Of a stretch of DNA of 64,000 nucleotides, positions 1-8,558 are shown piece by piece; the stretch's first letter is position 1; each line of letters begins with the position of its first letter. This DNA comes from Hydrogenimonas sp. Lineage in GTDB: Bacteria > Campylobacterota > Campylobacteria > Campylobacterales > Hydrogenimonadaceae. The stretch covers positions 62,001 through 126,000 of the forward strand of contig AP019005.1 in the NCBI GenBank assembly GCA_003945285.1, read 5' to 3'. A program made the position numbers and the translations under genes. Under the pieces are notes generated by a model that made no database searches, had not been told where the DNA came from, and saw only the letters and a program-made list of their open reading frames with translations.

Positions 1-1010
1 GGAGGAGATAGAGGTGGAGCTGAAGCTCAGCCTGCGTCCCGAAGATAGAGATTGAAGGTGTTGAGGAGCTGGTACCTGAGGTCAAGACACCGAGAGTCAC
101 CAAAAAGAGGTCGAAGAGCGAATCAAAGAGCTGGCGGAGGCGCAGGCTCCTTTCGAGTCGATAGAAGAGGATCGCGGACTCGAAGAGGGCGATATGGCTG
201 TTTTCGATTTCGAAGGGTTCCTGGATGGTGAACCGTTCGAGGGCGGCAAGGCGGAAAACTTCGAACTGCGTATAGGACCAATTTGTTCTGGCTTCGAAGA
301 GCAGATGAAGGGTATGAAAAGGGGAGCAGAAGCGCATAAATGTTACCTTCCCGAAGATTACGGCAACAAGAGTCTTGCCGGCAAAGAGGTGGAGTTCGAT
401 ATCAAGCCACGATATAAAGGCCAAGAAGCCCGTGGAAATCGATGACGAGCTTATGAAGAAACTCCTCCCCGGCGACGAGAATGCGACACTCGAGAAGCTG
501 GAAAAAGAGGTGAAAGAGCAGATTCGAAGCGAAAACTGAGCAAAATCTACAATGAAGAGCTCAAGCCCAAGCTTGTCGAGGCCCTGTGGAGAAGTTCACC
601 TTCGACCCGCCCGAAGCGTCGTGGAGCAGGAGATAGAGATGGCTCTTCGCAACAGAGTTCAGCAGATGAGCGAAGAGGGAGCTTGCGAGCTTCGTGAAAC
701 GAGGAGAAGGTAAAAGAGCTTCGTGAATCTCTGCGTGAAGATGCCGAGAAGAGTGTACGCGCGACATTCATCGTGGATGCGCTGGCTCGCAAAGAGGGTG
801 TGGATGTGAGTGAGCAGGAGATGATGCAGACCATCTACTACGAAGCGATATGAGCATGGGTCAAGATCCCCAGCAGACATTCGAGTATTACCAGAAGCAG
901 AATCTTCTTCCGGCTATAAAGATGGCTATGATCGAAGACAGGCTTCTGACAAAACTGCTGAACGATAAAAACGAAAAGAGCAAAGAAGAGACCAAAGAAA
1001 AGAAGAAGTA
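1..1010 (+). CDS. tig: Trigger factor, 5'-truncated and frameshifted
   Basis: Ribosome-associated chaperone and prolyl isomerase that receives nascent chains. The gene enters at the left edge, so the ribosome-binding N-terminus is mostly outside. The FKBP-type isomerase domain is readable at 194-445 ([13 protein letters not shown], then [10 protein letters not shown] and [20 protein letters not shown]), and the C-terminal arm at 850-1010 ([28 protein letters not shown]). Between these pieces the reading frame changes several times (around 330-360, 430-450, 530-640 and 690-720), always with recognisable trigger-factor residues continuing in another frame. I take this as one gene damaged by small insertions and deletions, probably sequence error. 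It is first in the tig-clpP-GGDEF-def-comM operon. The exact stop cannot be fixed because the frame near the clpP start is also disturbed. Confidence 0.88.
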
Positions 1011-1585
1011 TGAGCTACATACCTTTGTAATTGAAAAGAGCGGGCGCGGCGAGCGCTCGTACGGACATCTATTCGAGGCTTCTCAAAGATCGTATCATCA
1101 TGTTGAGCGGTCCTATAGACGATGCCGTCGCCTCCTCCGTCGTCGCGCGCGCCTCTTCCTTTAGGCGGAGGACCCGGACAAGGATATCTACCTCACATCA
1201 ACTCCCCGGAGTTATCACCACGGCTTCAGTATCTACGATACGATGAACTATATAAAAGCCCGATATAGTTCCATATGTATAGACAGGCCGCATCCATGGG
1301 TGCCTTCCTTCTCTGCGCGGACCCGAAGGGAAGCGCTACGCCCTGCCCAGCTCCAGGATAATGATATACCAGCCGCTCGGGGTGCACAGGACAGGCTACC
1401 GATATAGAGATACAGGCCAAGGAGATCCTCCGCCTCAAAAGTATCTCAACAAGATAATGGCCGAGAGAACCGGAAAGAGCGTAAGAACGATCGAAAAGGA
1501 TACCGAACGCGACTTCTTCCTCAGTGCGGAAGAGGCGAAAGAGTACGGGCTGATCGACCGGGTGCTGGAACGAAGTTTCAAATAG
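1010..1585 (+). CDS. clpP: ATP-dependent Clp protease proteolytic subunit, frameshifted
   Basis: Serine protease barrel that degrades proteins fed by ClpX/ClpA. It starts at the ATG of MSYIP (1010), then loses a base in a T run at about 1024. [21 protein letters not shown] is read in another frame. NSPGG is present with bases missing (about 1200-1215). The catalytic-serine stretch QAASMGA is readable near 1289-1309. The C-terminus [14 protein letters not shown] to SFK is intact up to the stop at 1583-1585. The position normally holding the catalytic histidine (MIHQPLGG) reads MIYQPLG here, a one-base difference in a stretch already full of errors. Overall length matches the family's usual size of roughly 195 residues once the indels are repaired. 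Confidence 0.88.
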
Positions 1586-1592
1586 GCACGCT

Positions 1593-2583
1593 ATGAGCAT
1601 GGAGAGAGAGAACTACCGGGCAAAAGGCTGAACGAGCCGACAAGCGAGCTGGAAAACTATGCGAGGGAAGTTATGGAGGAGATGGTCCGCCAAAGCATTC
1701 CCACCCTTCAATTTCGATGCGTACTTCGATAAACTTCTGACGGCAAGCCTGCCATTTCCGGAAACGGATTCTCCATCTGCTCGAACTGGAAGATGCCGGC
1801 GACGATGAGCATCAGGGTGTTTTGAGCAGTATCTGAAAGATGCCTTTTCGAATGTAAAAAGTTTCTGCGGCATATAAATCTTATCTATAAAAATCTCAGA
1901 CATCTCGAGGCTCTTATAGATAAGAGGAAGTTCGAAATAGAGGCGATAGCGGACAAAGCGGCCCTGAATACCCTTCTGGAGTCTACGAAAAAGATATACA
2001 GAAGATGGAGAAGATTCTGAAAAAGAGGCCGCGGAGCTGAAAGAGATCTATGAGGCTACCGGTGAGCTGGTCCATGAGGTGCAGGATCATGCCATACACG
2101 ATGAGAAGTACGGTGTCTACAAAAGAACTATCTGCTCAAAAACTGAAGCAGGAGGAGAAGCTCATAAAAGAGTTCAGGCACGACAGTACTGTAATGATGG
2201 TTCGTGCGAGCGAAGAGGTTCTGAGGCAGGTCGGAAGTGCCAAAGTGCGCCATCTCATACTCCGTACAATTGCCCGCCTTCTGCTGAAAACCTCCAGGAG
2301 AAGCGACCTCATAGCCCATTATGACGACGGACTTTGCCATACTCATGCGGCATACATCTTTAGAGAATGCCAAGATGGCCTCCGAACGCCTCAAGGATCT
2401 GGTGGGGAATACAAACTTTTCGTAGGGGACCAGGAGATAATGCTCGATGTTGAGATAGGGATAGCGAGGGTGGATCTCGACCGCTCTACGGAGCAGACGA
2501 TTGTATGTGCCCTGGAGGGCTTGACTATAGCCAAAAAGGGAGAGGCGTGCGGAGTCTGCCCGCAGGATATAGAGATAAGATGA
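1593..2583 (+). CDS. Degenerate GGDEF-domain protein, frameshifted
   Basis: The gene between clpP and def starts at ATG 1593 and ends overlapping the def start. The N-terminal part looks helical (ELENYAREVMEEMV, later LEALIDKRKFEIEAIADKAALNTLL). The C-terminal part, after mental repair of indels, follows a GGDEF fold: FRHDSTVMMV, then VRHLILRTIARLLLKTSRRSDLIAHYDDG, then AKMASERLKDLVG and LDVEIGIARVD. Where an active diguanylate cyclase has GG(D/E)EF it has HYDDG, so catalytic activity is unlikely. I infer a c-di-GMP- or protein-sensing role rather than synthesis. Related GGDEF proteins sit at this place in other Campylobacterota operons as far as I recall. At least five frame changes are needed, in line with the poor quality of this end of the window. 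Confidence 0.7.
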
Positions 2584-3087
2584 AACTTCCGATACTTGTC
2601 TACCCGGACAGGCGCCTGAAACAGCAGAGCCGTCCGGTAACCGATTTTGACGCCTCTTTGCACAAACTGCTGGACGATATGAACGAGACTATGATGGCAA
2701 GCAACGGCATCGGCCTTGCGGCCATACAGGTCCGTATTCCTCTGCGTGCCCTGTTGATAAACCTTCCGGATGATGAGGGGAACCAGTACGAAGAGAATCT
2801 GATCGAGGTGATAAACCCGGTAATCCTGGAGAAGAGAGGAAGCATTGTATATACCGAGGGGTGCCTGAGTGTTCCGGAGTATTACGATGACGTAGAGCGT
2901 GCGGGGATCAGGGTCGAGTTCTTCACGCGGGAAGGAGAGCGGAGGAGATAGAGGCGGAGGGGTTCTGGCCATTGCGTTCCAGCACGAGATGGACCATCTG
3001 ACGGGCACCTCTTCATCGAGAAGCTATCTTTCCTGAAGCGTAAAAATTCGAAAAAGAGTGGAAGAAGAAGCTGAGGAGAAGAGGTAG
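2580..3087 (+). CDS. def: Peptide deformylase, frameshifted near its 3' end
   Basis: Removes the N-formyl group from nascent proteins and is metal-dependent. MKLPILVYPDRRLKQQSRPV starts at ATG 2580, overlapping the previous stop by four bases (ATGA). Motif 1 is GIGLAAIQV (active enzymes usually have GxGLAAxQ). Motif 2 is EGCLSVPEYY with the metal-binding Cys. Motif 3 is QHEMDHLTG with the two His ligands, read in a different frame after an indel near 2940. A further missing base follows at about 3005 (GHLFIEKLSFLKRK). The stop is TAG 3085-3087. Repaired length is about 170 residues, normal for the family. All metal ligands are present, so the protein is probably functional and the breaks are sequence artefacts. 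Confidence 0.9.
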
Positions 3088-3088
3088 C

Positions 3089-4583
3089 TTGAAGCATCTG
3101 CTCTCCGCGACCATTGAGGGATAGAGGCGAGACCTGTGGATGTGGAGACCACTTTCACAAAGGACGCCTTTCGGGATAGTCGGCCTTGCCGGAAGCTCGA
3201 TACAGGAGTCGAAAGAGGGTCAAGTCCGCACTCCTTACAAACGGCTTCTCGTTCCCCGCGCGAATAACCGTAAACCTCTCCCCGAGCGATATAAGCAAGA
3301 GTGGAAGCCACTTCGACCTGGCCATAGCACTGGCAATAGCACTCCAGGATGAGGATGCCCCGACCGACGGTCTCTACGTTTCGGTGAGCTGGGGCTCGAC
3401 GGGAAGGTGAAAGATACAAGATCCATATTTCCCATTCTACTCGTTGAAGAACAGGGGTATGGTGGAGAGAGCGGTAGTCCCCAAGGAGTCCCTGGACTCT
3501 CTCGCGTTGATTCCCGGCATAACTCTTTTCGGGGTGGAGACCCTTGCGGAAGCGATCTGCGTCTGCAAAGAGGAGTCTGCCGGAGTGAGGGTGGATTCCG
3601 CCCCTATCGAGGGCGAGTCTGTCGAGATAGAGGGGGAGAGCTTCTGGTTTCTCAGGGAGTATCCGGACGATTTCATCGATGTAAAGGGGCAGAAGAGTGC
3701 AAAACGGGCGGCCCTTATAGCCGCGGCGGGAATGCACAATATATTGATGGAGGGGAGTCCCGGCTGCGGAAAGAGTATGATAGCCAAGAGATTACGCTAC
3801 ATTCTCCCTCCAATGAGCCTCGAAGAGATACTTCACCTGAACCAGTACGCCCTCCTCGGTGACGAAGAGCCCTCTTTCAAACCGGTCAGGCCCTTTAGGA
3901 GCCCGCACCACAGTGCGAGCAAACCCTCCATATTCGGCGGAGGCACGGCACAGGCCAGGATAGGGGAGGTCGCCCTGGCGAACGGCGGAATTCTCTTCTT
4001 CGATGAGTTTCCGCACTTCTCCAAAACGGTTCTGGAGGCGCTCAGGGAGCCTCTTCAGGATCACAAAGTTCTTATATCCCGCGTAAACAGTAAAGTGGAG
4101 TACAGAACCAGGTTCATGTTCGTAGCCGCTCAGAACCCATGCCCGTGCGGGAATCTTTTGAGTACTATCCATACATGCCGCTGCAGCGATCTGGAGATAA
4201 AGCGGTACAAGCAGCGCCTTTCGGATCCCCTTCTTGACCGCATAGAGATATATGTGACGATGCAGGAGGGTGAGACCGATGCGAAGAGCGATTTGGACTC
4301 GGCATCGATGCACGACTCCGTTCTGGCTGCTTTCAGAATGCAGAAGGAGCGGGGCCAGAAGAGGCTCAATGGAAAGCTTGATGAGGGTGAAGTGGAGGAG
4401 TTCTGCACTATGGATGCGGAGGCCGAAGCTGTTCTGCAAAGAGGTATAGAGAGCTTCGGCCTGAGCCACAGAGGGGTGGGAAACACCAAAAAGGTGGCCA
4501 GAACCATAGCCGATCTTGAGGGAAGCGGAGTCATAGCTAGAAGCCATATGCTCGAAGCTCTCGGTTTCAGGCGGAGGGCTTGA
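3089..4583 (+). CDS. comM: ComM-type AAA+ ATPase (YifB / Mg-chelatase-like), frameshifted 5' part
   Basis: ComM is a hexameric helicase that promotes branch migration during natural transformation. It starts with TTG at 3089 (LKHLLSATIEGIEARPVDVE). The N-terminal Lon-substrate-like domain continues through GLPGFSIVGLAG and VNLSPSDISKSGSHFDLAIALAIAL, with frame changes near 3160, 3215, 3375 and 3436. From 3444 onward the frame is clean to the stop. It shows Walker A GSPGCGKSM, Walker B GGILFFDEF, the zinc-type CPCG...CRCS motif and the C-terminal helical domain (LSHRGVGNTKKVARTIADL). 3440 is where the error-dense part of the window ends. It closes the operon, and the amidase gene follows after four bases. 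Confidence 0.9.
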
Positions 4584-4587
4584 GGCC

Positions 4588-5226
4588 GTGCGTCTGCTGC
4601 TTGTGGCCATACTCGCCCTTTCCGCTTCCGCTTTCGAGATAAAAGAGAGACCGATAATATTCGGCGCCGATCGCATAGAGCTTACAAAAGAGTATATAAA
4701 AGATCATTACGGCCTGGATCGGGAGAGTATCTCCATAGTTCCGAGAATGGTTGTCGTTCACTATACGGCCATAGATGATCTGAACCGCTCTTTCGAAGCC
4801 TTCAACCCACAGAGGCTGCCCGGATACCGCTCCGATATCGCGAAGGCTTCGGCGCTTAATGTCTCGGCCCACTTCCTCGTCGACAGAGAGGGCACAATCT
4901 ATCGGCTCATGGACGAGACGAAGATGGCCAGACACGTCATAGGACTCAATCTCTCTGCCATAGGCATTGAAAATGTAGGGGGTTCGGGCGGAAAAGAGGA
5001 GCTCACTCCGGCGCAGCTGAAGGCGAATATCGAACTTGTGAACTATCTGCTCAACAAGTATCCGACGATAGAGTATCTTATAGGCCACTACGAATACAGA
5101 AAGTTCGAGAAGAGTCCTTTGTGGCTCGAGAAGAACCCCGCCTACCGTACGCTTAAGAAGGACCCCGGCGAGCGCTTCATGAGGGCACTGAGGGCGAACT
5201 TCCCCCGGCTTGGAAAGAGCCCGTGA
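4588..5226 (+). CDS. Periplasmic N-acetylmuramoyl-L-alanine amidase (amidase_2 / AmpD-PGRP type)
   Basis: Predicted zinc amidase that cuts the bond between MurNAc and the stem peptide. It begins at GTG with a signal peptide (RLLLVAILALSASA, cleavage near residue 16), so it acts in the periplasm. Amidase_2 landmarks are VVVHYTAID (first zinc His), VSAHFLVDREGTIYRLMDE, ARHVIGLNLSAIGIENVGG, and LIGHYEYRKFE plus KKDPGERF (second His and acidic ligand region). Length (212 aa) is typical. The stop overlaps the next start (GTGA), so it is translationally coupled to the DUF819 gene. Together with the epimerase two genes on, the context suggests release and salvage of wall peptides. Confidence 0.85.
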   Translation: MRLLLVAILALSASAFEIKERPIIFGADRIELTKEYIKDHYGLDRESISIVPRMVVVHYTAIDDLNRSFEAFNPQRLPGYRSDIAKASALNVSAHFLVDREGTIYRLMDETKMARHVIGLNLSAIGIENVGGSGGKEELTPAQLKANIELVNYLLNKYPTIEYLIGHYEYRKFEKSPLWLEKNPAYRTLKKDPGERFMRALRANFPRLGKSP

Positions 5227-6359
5227 TCTCGTCACCGCTTTTCTACCTGCTGAGCATAGCGGCTATAGCCGCCTTTTTCGGCATTGCGGAGCGATACGAC
5301 AAAACGGGCCGCTACTTCACCTATCTCCCCGCAATCGTTCTGATATATGCCGCGGCGATGATAGCCGCACAGGCTGGAGTGTGGCAGCGCAGCGAGGCTG
5401 TCGATGCCGTCTACAAAACCGCCAAAAACAATCTCCTTCCGGCGATGCTCTTTCTTATGCTTCTGCAGCTCGATCTCGGCCGCTTCATGAAGCTGGGCAG
5501 ATCGATGCTCGTCGCCTATGCGGCGGCTACCCTCTCGATTGCGGCGGCGTTCGTCATAGTCTTTTTGATGTTCGGTCTCGGTGAGCGTGAAGCGTCGATG
5601 TTCGCCGCTCTGTGCGGCAGCTGGATGGGCGGTACGGCCAACATGCTGGCCGTGGGCGGTGCCATGGGTGTGGATGAGACGATGATGGGCTACGCCCTGG
5701 TTGTGGATGCGGTCTGCTACACATTCTGGGTGATGCTGCTGCTCTCTCTCGTACGTTTCGCTCCCCGTTTCTGCTCCTGGACGGGAGCGGCCGAGAGCAG
5801 GGAGGTAGCAGGCGGCATAGGGTGCGCATGTACGATAGGCCCGAAACGCTACTGGCTTTTGCTCGGTATATCTTTCGCTGTTGCCCTCTTTTCGCAGTCT
5901 GCGGCCGGGCACCTCGGCGGACTCGGGACTACGACATGGATAGTTCTTATCGCGACACTTTTGGGAATTGCCGGCTCTTTCACCCCGCTTTCACGCATTA
6001 ACGGCTCGGGCGATCTCGCCTCTACGATGCTCCTGCTTCTTGTCGCCCTCATCGGCTCGAGAGCCGATTTCAAAGATTTCGGCAGCGTACCGGTATATAT
6101 CGCCGCGGGGTTTGCGATACTCGCACTGCATGCCCTGATGCTTACGGCGGCCGCGAAGATATTCAGGCTCGATCTCTTCAGTGTCGCTGTCGCATCGCTC
6201 GCAAATATCGGCGGCGTAGCCTCCGCCCCGGTGCTGGCCGCGGCTTACGACAGGGCACTCGTCGGCGTTGCGGTGCTTATGGCCGTAGTGGGGTATCTCG
6301 TGGGCACATTCGGAGGGCTTGGAGTGGGGTATCTTTTGAAGATGGTTGCGGCGGGATGA
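5223..6359 (+). CDS. DUF819 family integral membrane protein, possible muropeptide or dipeptide transporter
   Basis: 378 aa, almost entirely hydrophobic, with about ten to eleven membrane segments and an internal glycine-rich signature (GSWMGGTANMLAVGGAMG). That signature and the N-terminal half-domain match the DUF819 (YjcL-like) family. No function is established for the family to my knowledge. The start is GTG 5223, overlapping the amidase stop. The next gene encodes an L-Ala-D/L-Glu epimerase, and no peptide permease is nearby. I infer that this protein may carry the amidase product or its dipeptide across the inner membrane. That is a guess from context. Confidence 0.8.
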   Translation: MISSPLFYLLSIAAIAAFFGIAERYDKTGRYFTYLPAIVLIYAAAMIAAQAGVWQRSEAVDAVYKTAKNNLLPAMLFLMLLQLDLGRFMKLGRSMLVAYAAATLSIAAAFVIVFLMFGLGEREASMFAALCGSWMGGTANMLAVGGAMGVDETMMGYALVVDAVCYTFWVMLLLSLVRFAPRFCSWTGAAESREVAGGIGCACTIGPKRYWLLLGISFAVALFSQSAAGHLGGLGTTTWIVLIATLLGIAGSFTPLSRINGSGDLASTMLLLLVALIGSRADFKDFGSVPVYIAAGFAILALHALMLTAAAKIFRLDLFSVAVASLANIGGVASAPVLAAAYDRALVGVAVLMAVVGYLVGTFGGLGVGYLLKMVAAG

Positions 6360-6366
6360 GTTTCGG

Positions 6367-7389
6367 ATGAGAGTAACAGGGTTCAGACTCTCATATGTTT
6401 CGATACCTCTTGAGAGAGCTTTCGTAACGGCACTCAGGCGTGTGACAGCTGCGGAGGCTGTGCGTATAGAGCTCATTGGCGACAACGGCCGCATCGGCAT
6501 CGGCGAAGCTCCGCCGACGAAAGCTGTTACCGGAGAGGGAGAAAAAGAGATAGAAGAGACGATAGAGCGAACAATCCTCCCCGAAATCGTGAACCGCAAC
6601 TTCGACTCTCTGAGCGAGGCGCTGGATGTCCTGCACTCCTGCTGCGATGGCCGCAGCAGCGCCAAAGCGGCGGTAGATATCGCTCTGCACAATCTCTTTG
6701 GCGGAGCCGACTACCGGGCGGAGGGCTATATAGAGGTGAAGAGCGCCGTTACGATCTCTCTGGGCGGAGCGGAAGAGATGGCCCGTGACGCGGCAGAAGC
6801 GGTGCGAAGAGGGTGTGACGTTTTGAAGGTGAAGCTCGGCGGTTTGGACGGAATGGACATAAGGCGCATCGAAGCTGTCCGCAACTCTGCGCCGGAGGCA
6901 AAGCTCCTTGCCGATGCCAATCAGGCGTGGAGCGAGCGGGAGGCGCTGCACATAATGGAGTCGATCGCCCCTTTCGGCATAGAGCTCGTCGAACAGCCGC
7001 TGCCCGCTTCGGATCTGGACGGCATGAGAAGGGTCGCTGCGGCGGGAGTTTTGCCGGTGCTGGCCGACGAGACTGTTTTTACACTCGAAGATGCAAAGAG
7101 AGTAATGGAGAGTGCCGCCGCAGATATGATAAACATAAAGCTCATGAAGTGCGGCGGAGTATCGAAGGCGGTGGAGATTCTGAAGTGGTGCGAGGCGAAC
7201 GGAGTGGAGTGCATGTTGGGCTCCATGCTCGAAACACCCGTGTCGATAGAGGCCGCCGTGAGAGTGGCGGCCTGTTTTCGAAACTGCATCCGGTTCATAG
7301 ACCTCGACAGTCCGCTGCTATATAAAAGAGTACCGGAGGACTCCGCTATAAGAGTGGAAAACTCTGTTTTGAAGCTTGAAACACGATAG
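6367..7389 (+). CDS. L-Ala-D/L-Glu (dipeptide) epimerase, enolase superfamily
   Basis: Epimerises L-Ala-D-Glu from murein to L-Ala-L-Glu so that ordinary peptidases can use it. Enolase-superfamily features are the N-terminal capping domain (IGIGEAPPTKAVTGE), the catalytic lysines in DVLKVKLGG, the metal ligands ADANQAW (Asp), VEQPLP (Glu) and LADETV (Asp), and MINIKLMKCGG. The order matches YcjG/YkfB-type dipeptide epimerases. I chose ATG 6367; a TTG at 6346 in the same frame would add seven residues but overlaps the previous gene. It is the last gene of the amidase-DUF819-epimerase set. Substrate within the superfamily is inferred from the motif spacing and the amidase neighbour. Confidence 0.85.
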   Translation: MRVTGFRLSYVSIPLERAFVTALRRVTAAEAVRIELIGDNGRIGIGEAPPTKAVTGEGEKEIEETIERTILPEIVNRNFDSLSEALDVLHSCCDGRSSAKAAVDIALHNLFGGADYRAEGYIEVKSAVTISLGGAEEMARDAAEAVRRGCDVLKVKLGGLDGMDIRRIEAVRNSAPEAKLLADANQAWSEREALHIMESIAPFGIELVEQPLPASDLDGMRRVAAAGVLPVLADETVFTLEDAKRVMESAAADMINIKLMKCGGVSKAVEILKWCEANGVECMLGSMLETPVSIEAAVRVAACFRNCIRFIDLDSPLLYKRVPEDSAIRVENSVLKLETR

Positions 7390-7402
7390 TGGAGCCGCGC
7401 CG

Positions 7403-8441
7403 CTAAAAGAGAGCTACGGCCCATTTCGTGACGAAATACCCACCGACAAGAAGCCATACGAACATCAGCAGTGCGAGCAGGATCGGCTTTATGCCGGCCT
7501 GTTTGAATTTGGCGGCGTTGGTCTCCATGCCGAGTGCGGTCATCGCCATAGTCAGAAGGAATGTGTCTACCTCGTTGATATCCGCGACGACCGCCTCCGG
7601 GATGATGTTCAGTGAGTTTATACCGCTCATAACCACGAACCAGACCGCGAACCAGGGGATGACCAGCTTCACTTTCCCGGCTTCGGCACCGCTCTTTCTG
7701 GCCGCCATGGAGATGATGATTCCGAGAATGATCAGAACCGGGGCTATCATCATGACACGTGTCATCTTCACTATCACCGCGTCATCGGCGGCAACACCCC
7801 CCTATGGCCTCTCCGGCCGCTACGACCTGTGCAACCTCGTGTACTGTCCCGCCTACATATATCCCGTAGGCTTCCGGGTCCATCCCGAGTATGCCGCTTT
7901 TGTAGAGCATAGGGTAGAGAAACATCGAGACTGTACCGAAAAGAACGACCGTTCCTACCGCAACCGCGCTCTTGTGTGCTTCCGCTTTGAGAACCGGCTC
8001 TGTAGCCAGAACCGCCGCCGCACCGCATATGGAGCTGCCGGCTGCTGTAAGAACCGAAGTGTCTCTGTCCATCTTGAAGAGCTTCATACCCGCCCAGCTC
8101 CCCAGCAGCAACGTGGTTGTGAGCATAACGACAGATACCGTAAAGCCGGCCGCCCCTACCTCCATGATCTGTTGAAAGGTTATTCGGAATCCGTAAAATA
8201 TGATGGCGAGCCTTAGAAGCTGTTTTGCCGAAAAGACGATGCCCGGTACCCACTCTTTGGGGAGTTGGTTGCGCAGTGTATTGGCATAGAACATTCCCAG
8301 TACGATACCGATTATCAGCGGGCTTATGGCCAGATGCTTTATGAAGCCTATCTGTGAAATCTGTATTGCGGCGATCGCAAAAAGAGCGACGAAAAGTATG
8401 CCGTTGAGTGTAAATCGGATATTCTCTTTGGAGAAGGCCAT
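7403..8441 (-). CDS. YeiH-type putative sulfate/sulfonate exporter (UPF0324), single-base frameshift
   Basis: Multi-span inner-membrane protein of the YeiH/UPF0324 family. Family marks are PLIIGIVLGMFYAN, FSAKQLLRLAIIFYGFRIT, LTAAGSSICGAAAVLA and YVGGTVHEVAQVVAAG in the first frame. The second frame continues DDAVIVKMTRVMMIAPVLI through MTALGMETNAAKFKQAG. The frame breaks at a run of six C (7797-7802, six G on the coding strand); dropping one base restores EAIGGVAADDAVIV and a 345-residue protein, the normal length. So it is either a one-base sequence error or a genuine slippage mutant. The LysR gene lies divergently, as yeiE lies beside yeiH in enterics. Confidence 0.85.
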
Positions 8442-8456
8442 CTCTCTATCCTTTAA

Positions 8457-8468
8457 AATAGTACTATT
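8457..8468. promoter_or_regulatory. Perfect 12-bp palindrome, candidate LysR operator
   Basis: AATAGTACTATT lies 16 bp upstream of the yeiH-type start, in the 117-bp gap between it and the divergent LysR gene. LysR proteins often bind AT-rich dyads in such gaps (T-N11-A). The palindrome is visible directly; its use as an operator is inferred from position only. Confidence 0.35.
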
Positions 8469-8523
8469 CTTAAATCGTCATTTTAGTATAAAAAAAACAA
8501 TAAGTAAAATAAAATATATATGA

Positions 8524-8529
8524 TATAAT
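8524..8529 (+). promoter_or_regulatory. -10 box for the LysR gene
   Basis: TATAAT in an extended context (TGATATAATG), about 30 bp before the GTG start of the LysR gene, in a strongly AT-rich gap. Campylobacterota promoters commonly rely on an AT-rich upstream region rather than a clear -35 box, and none is visible here. Confidence 0.55.
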
Positions 8530-8558
8530 GATAAAAATTACTGAGAAAAGGGGGCCTC

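Noticed and set aside
7797-7802. Phase-variable homopolymer tract
   Set aside because: Six bases is short for the slippage tracts known in this phylum; kept only as an open possibility in the findings.
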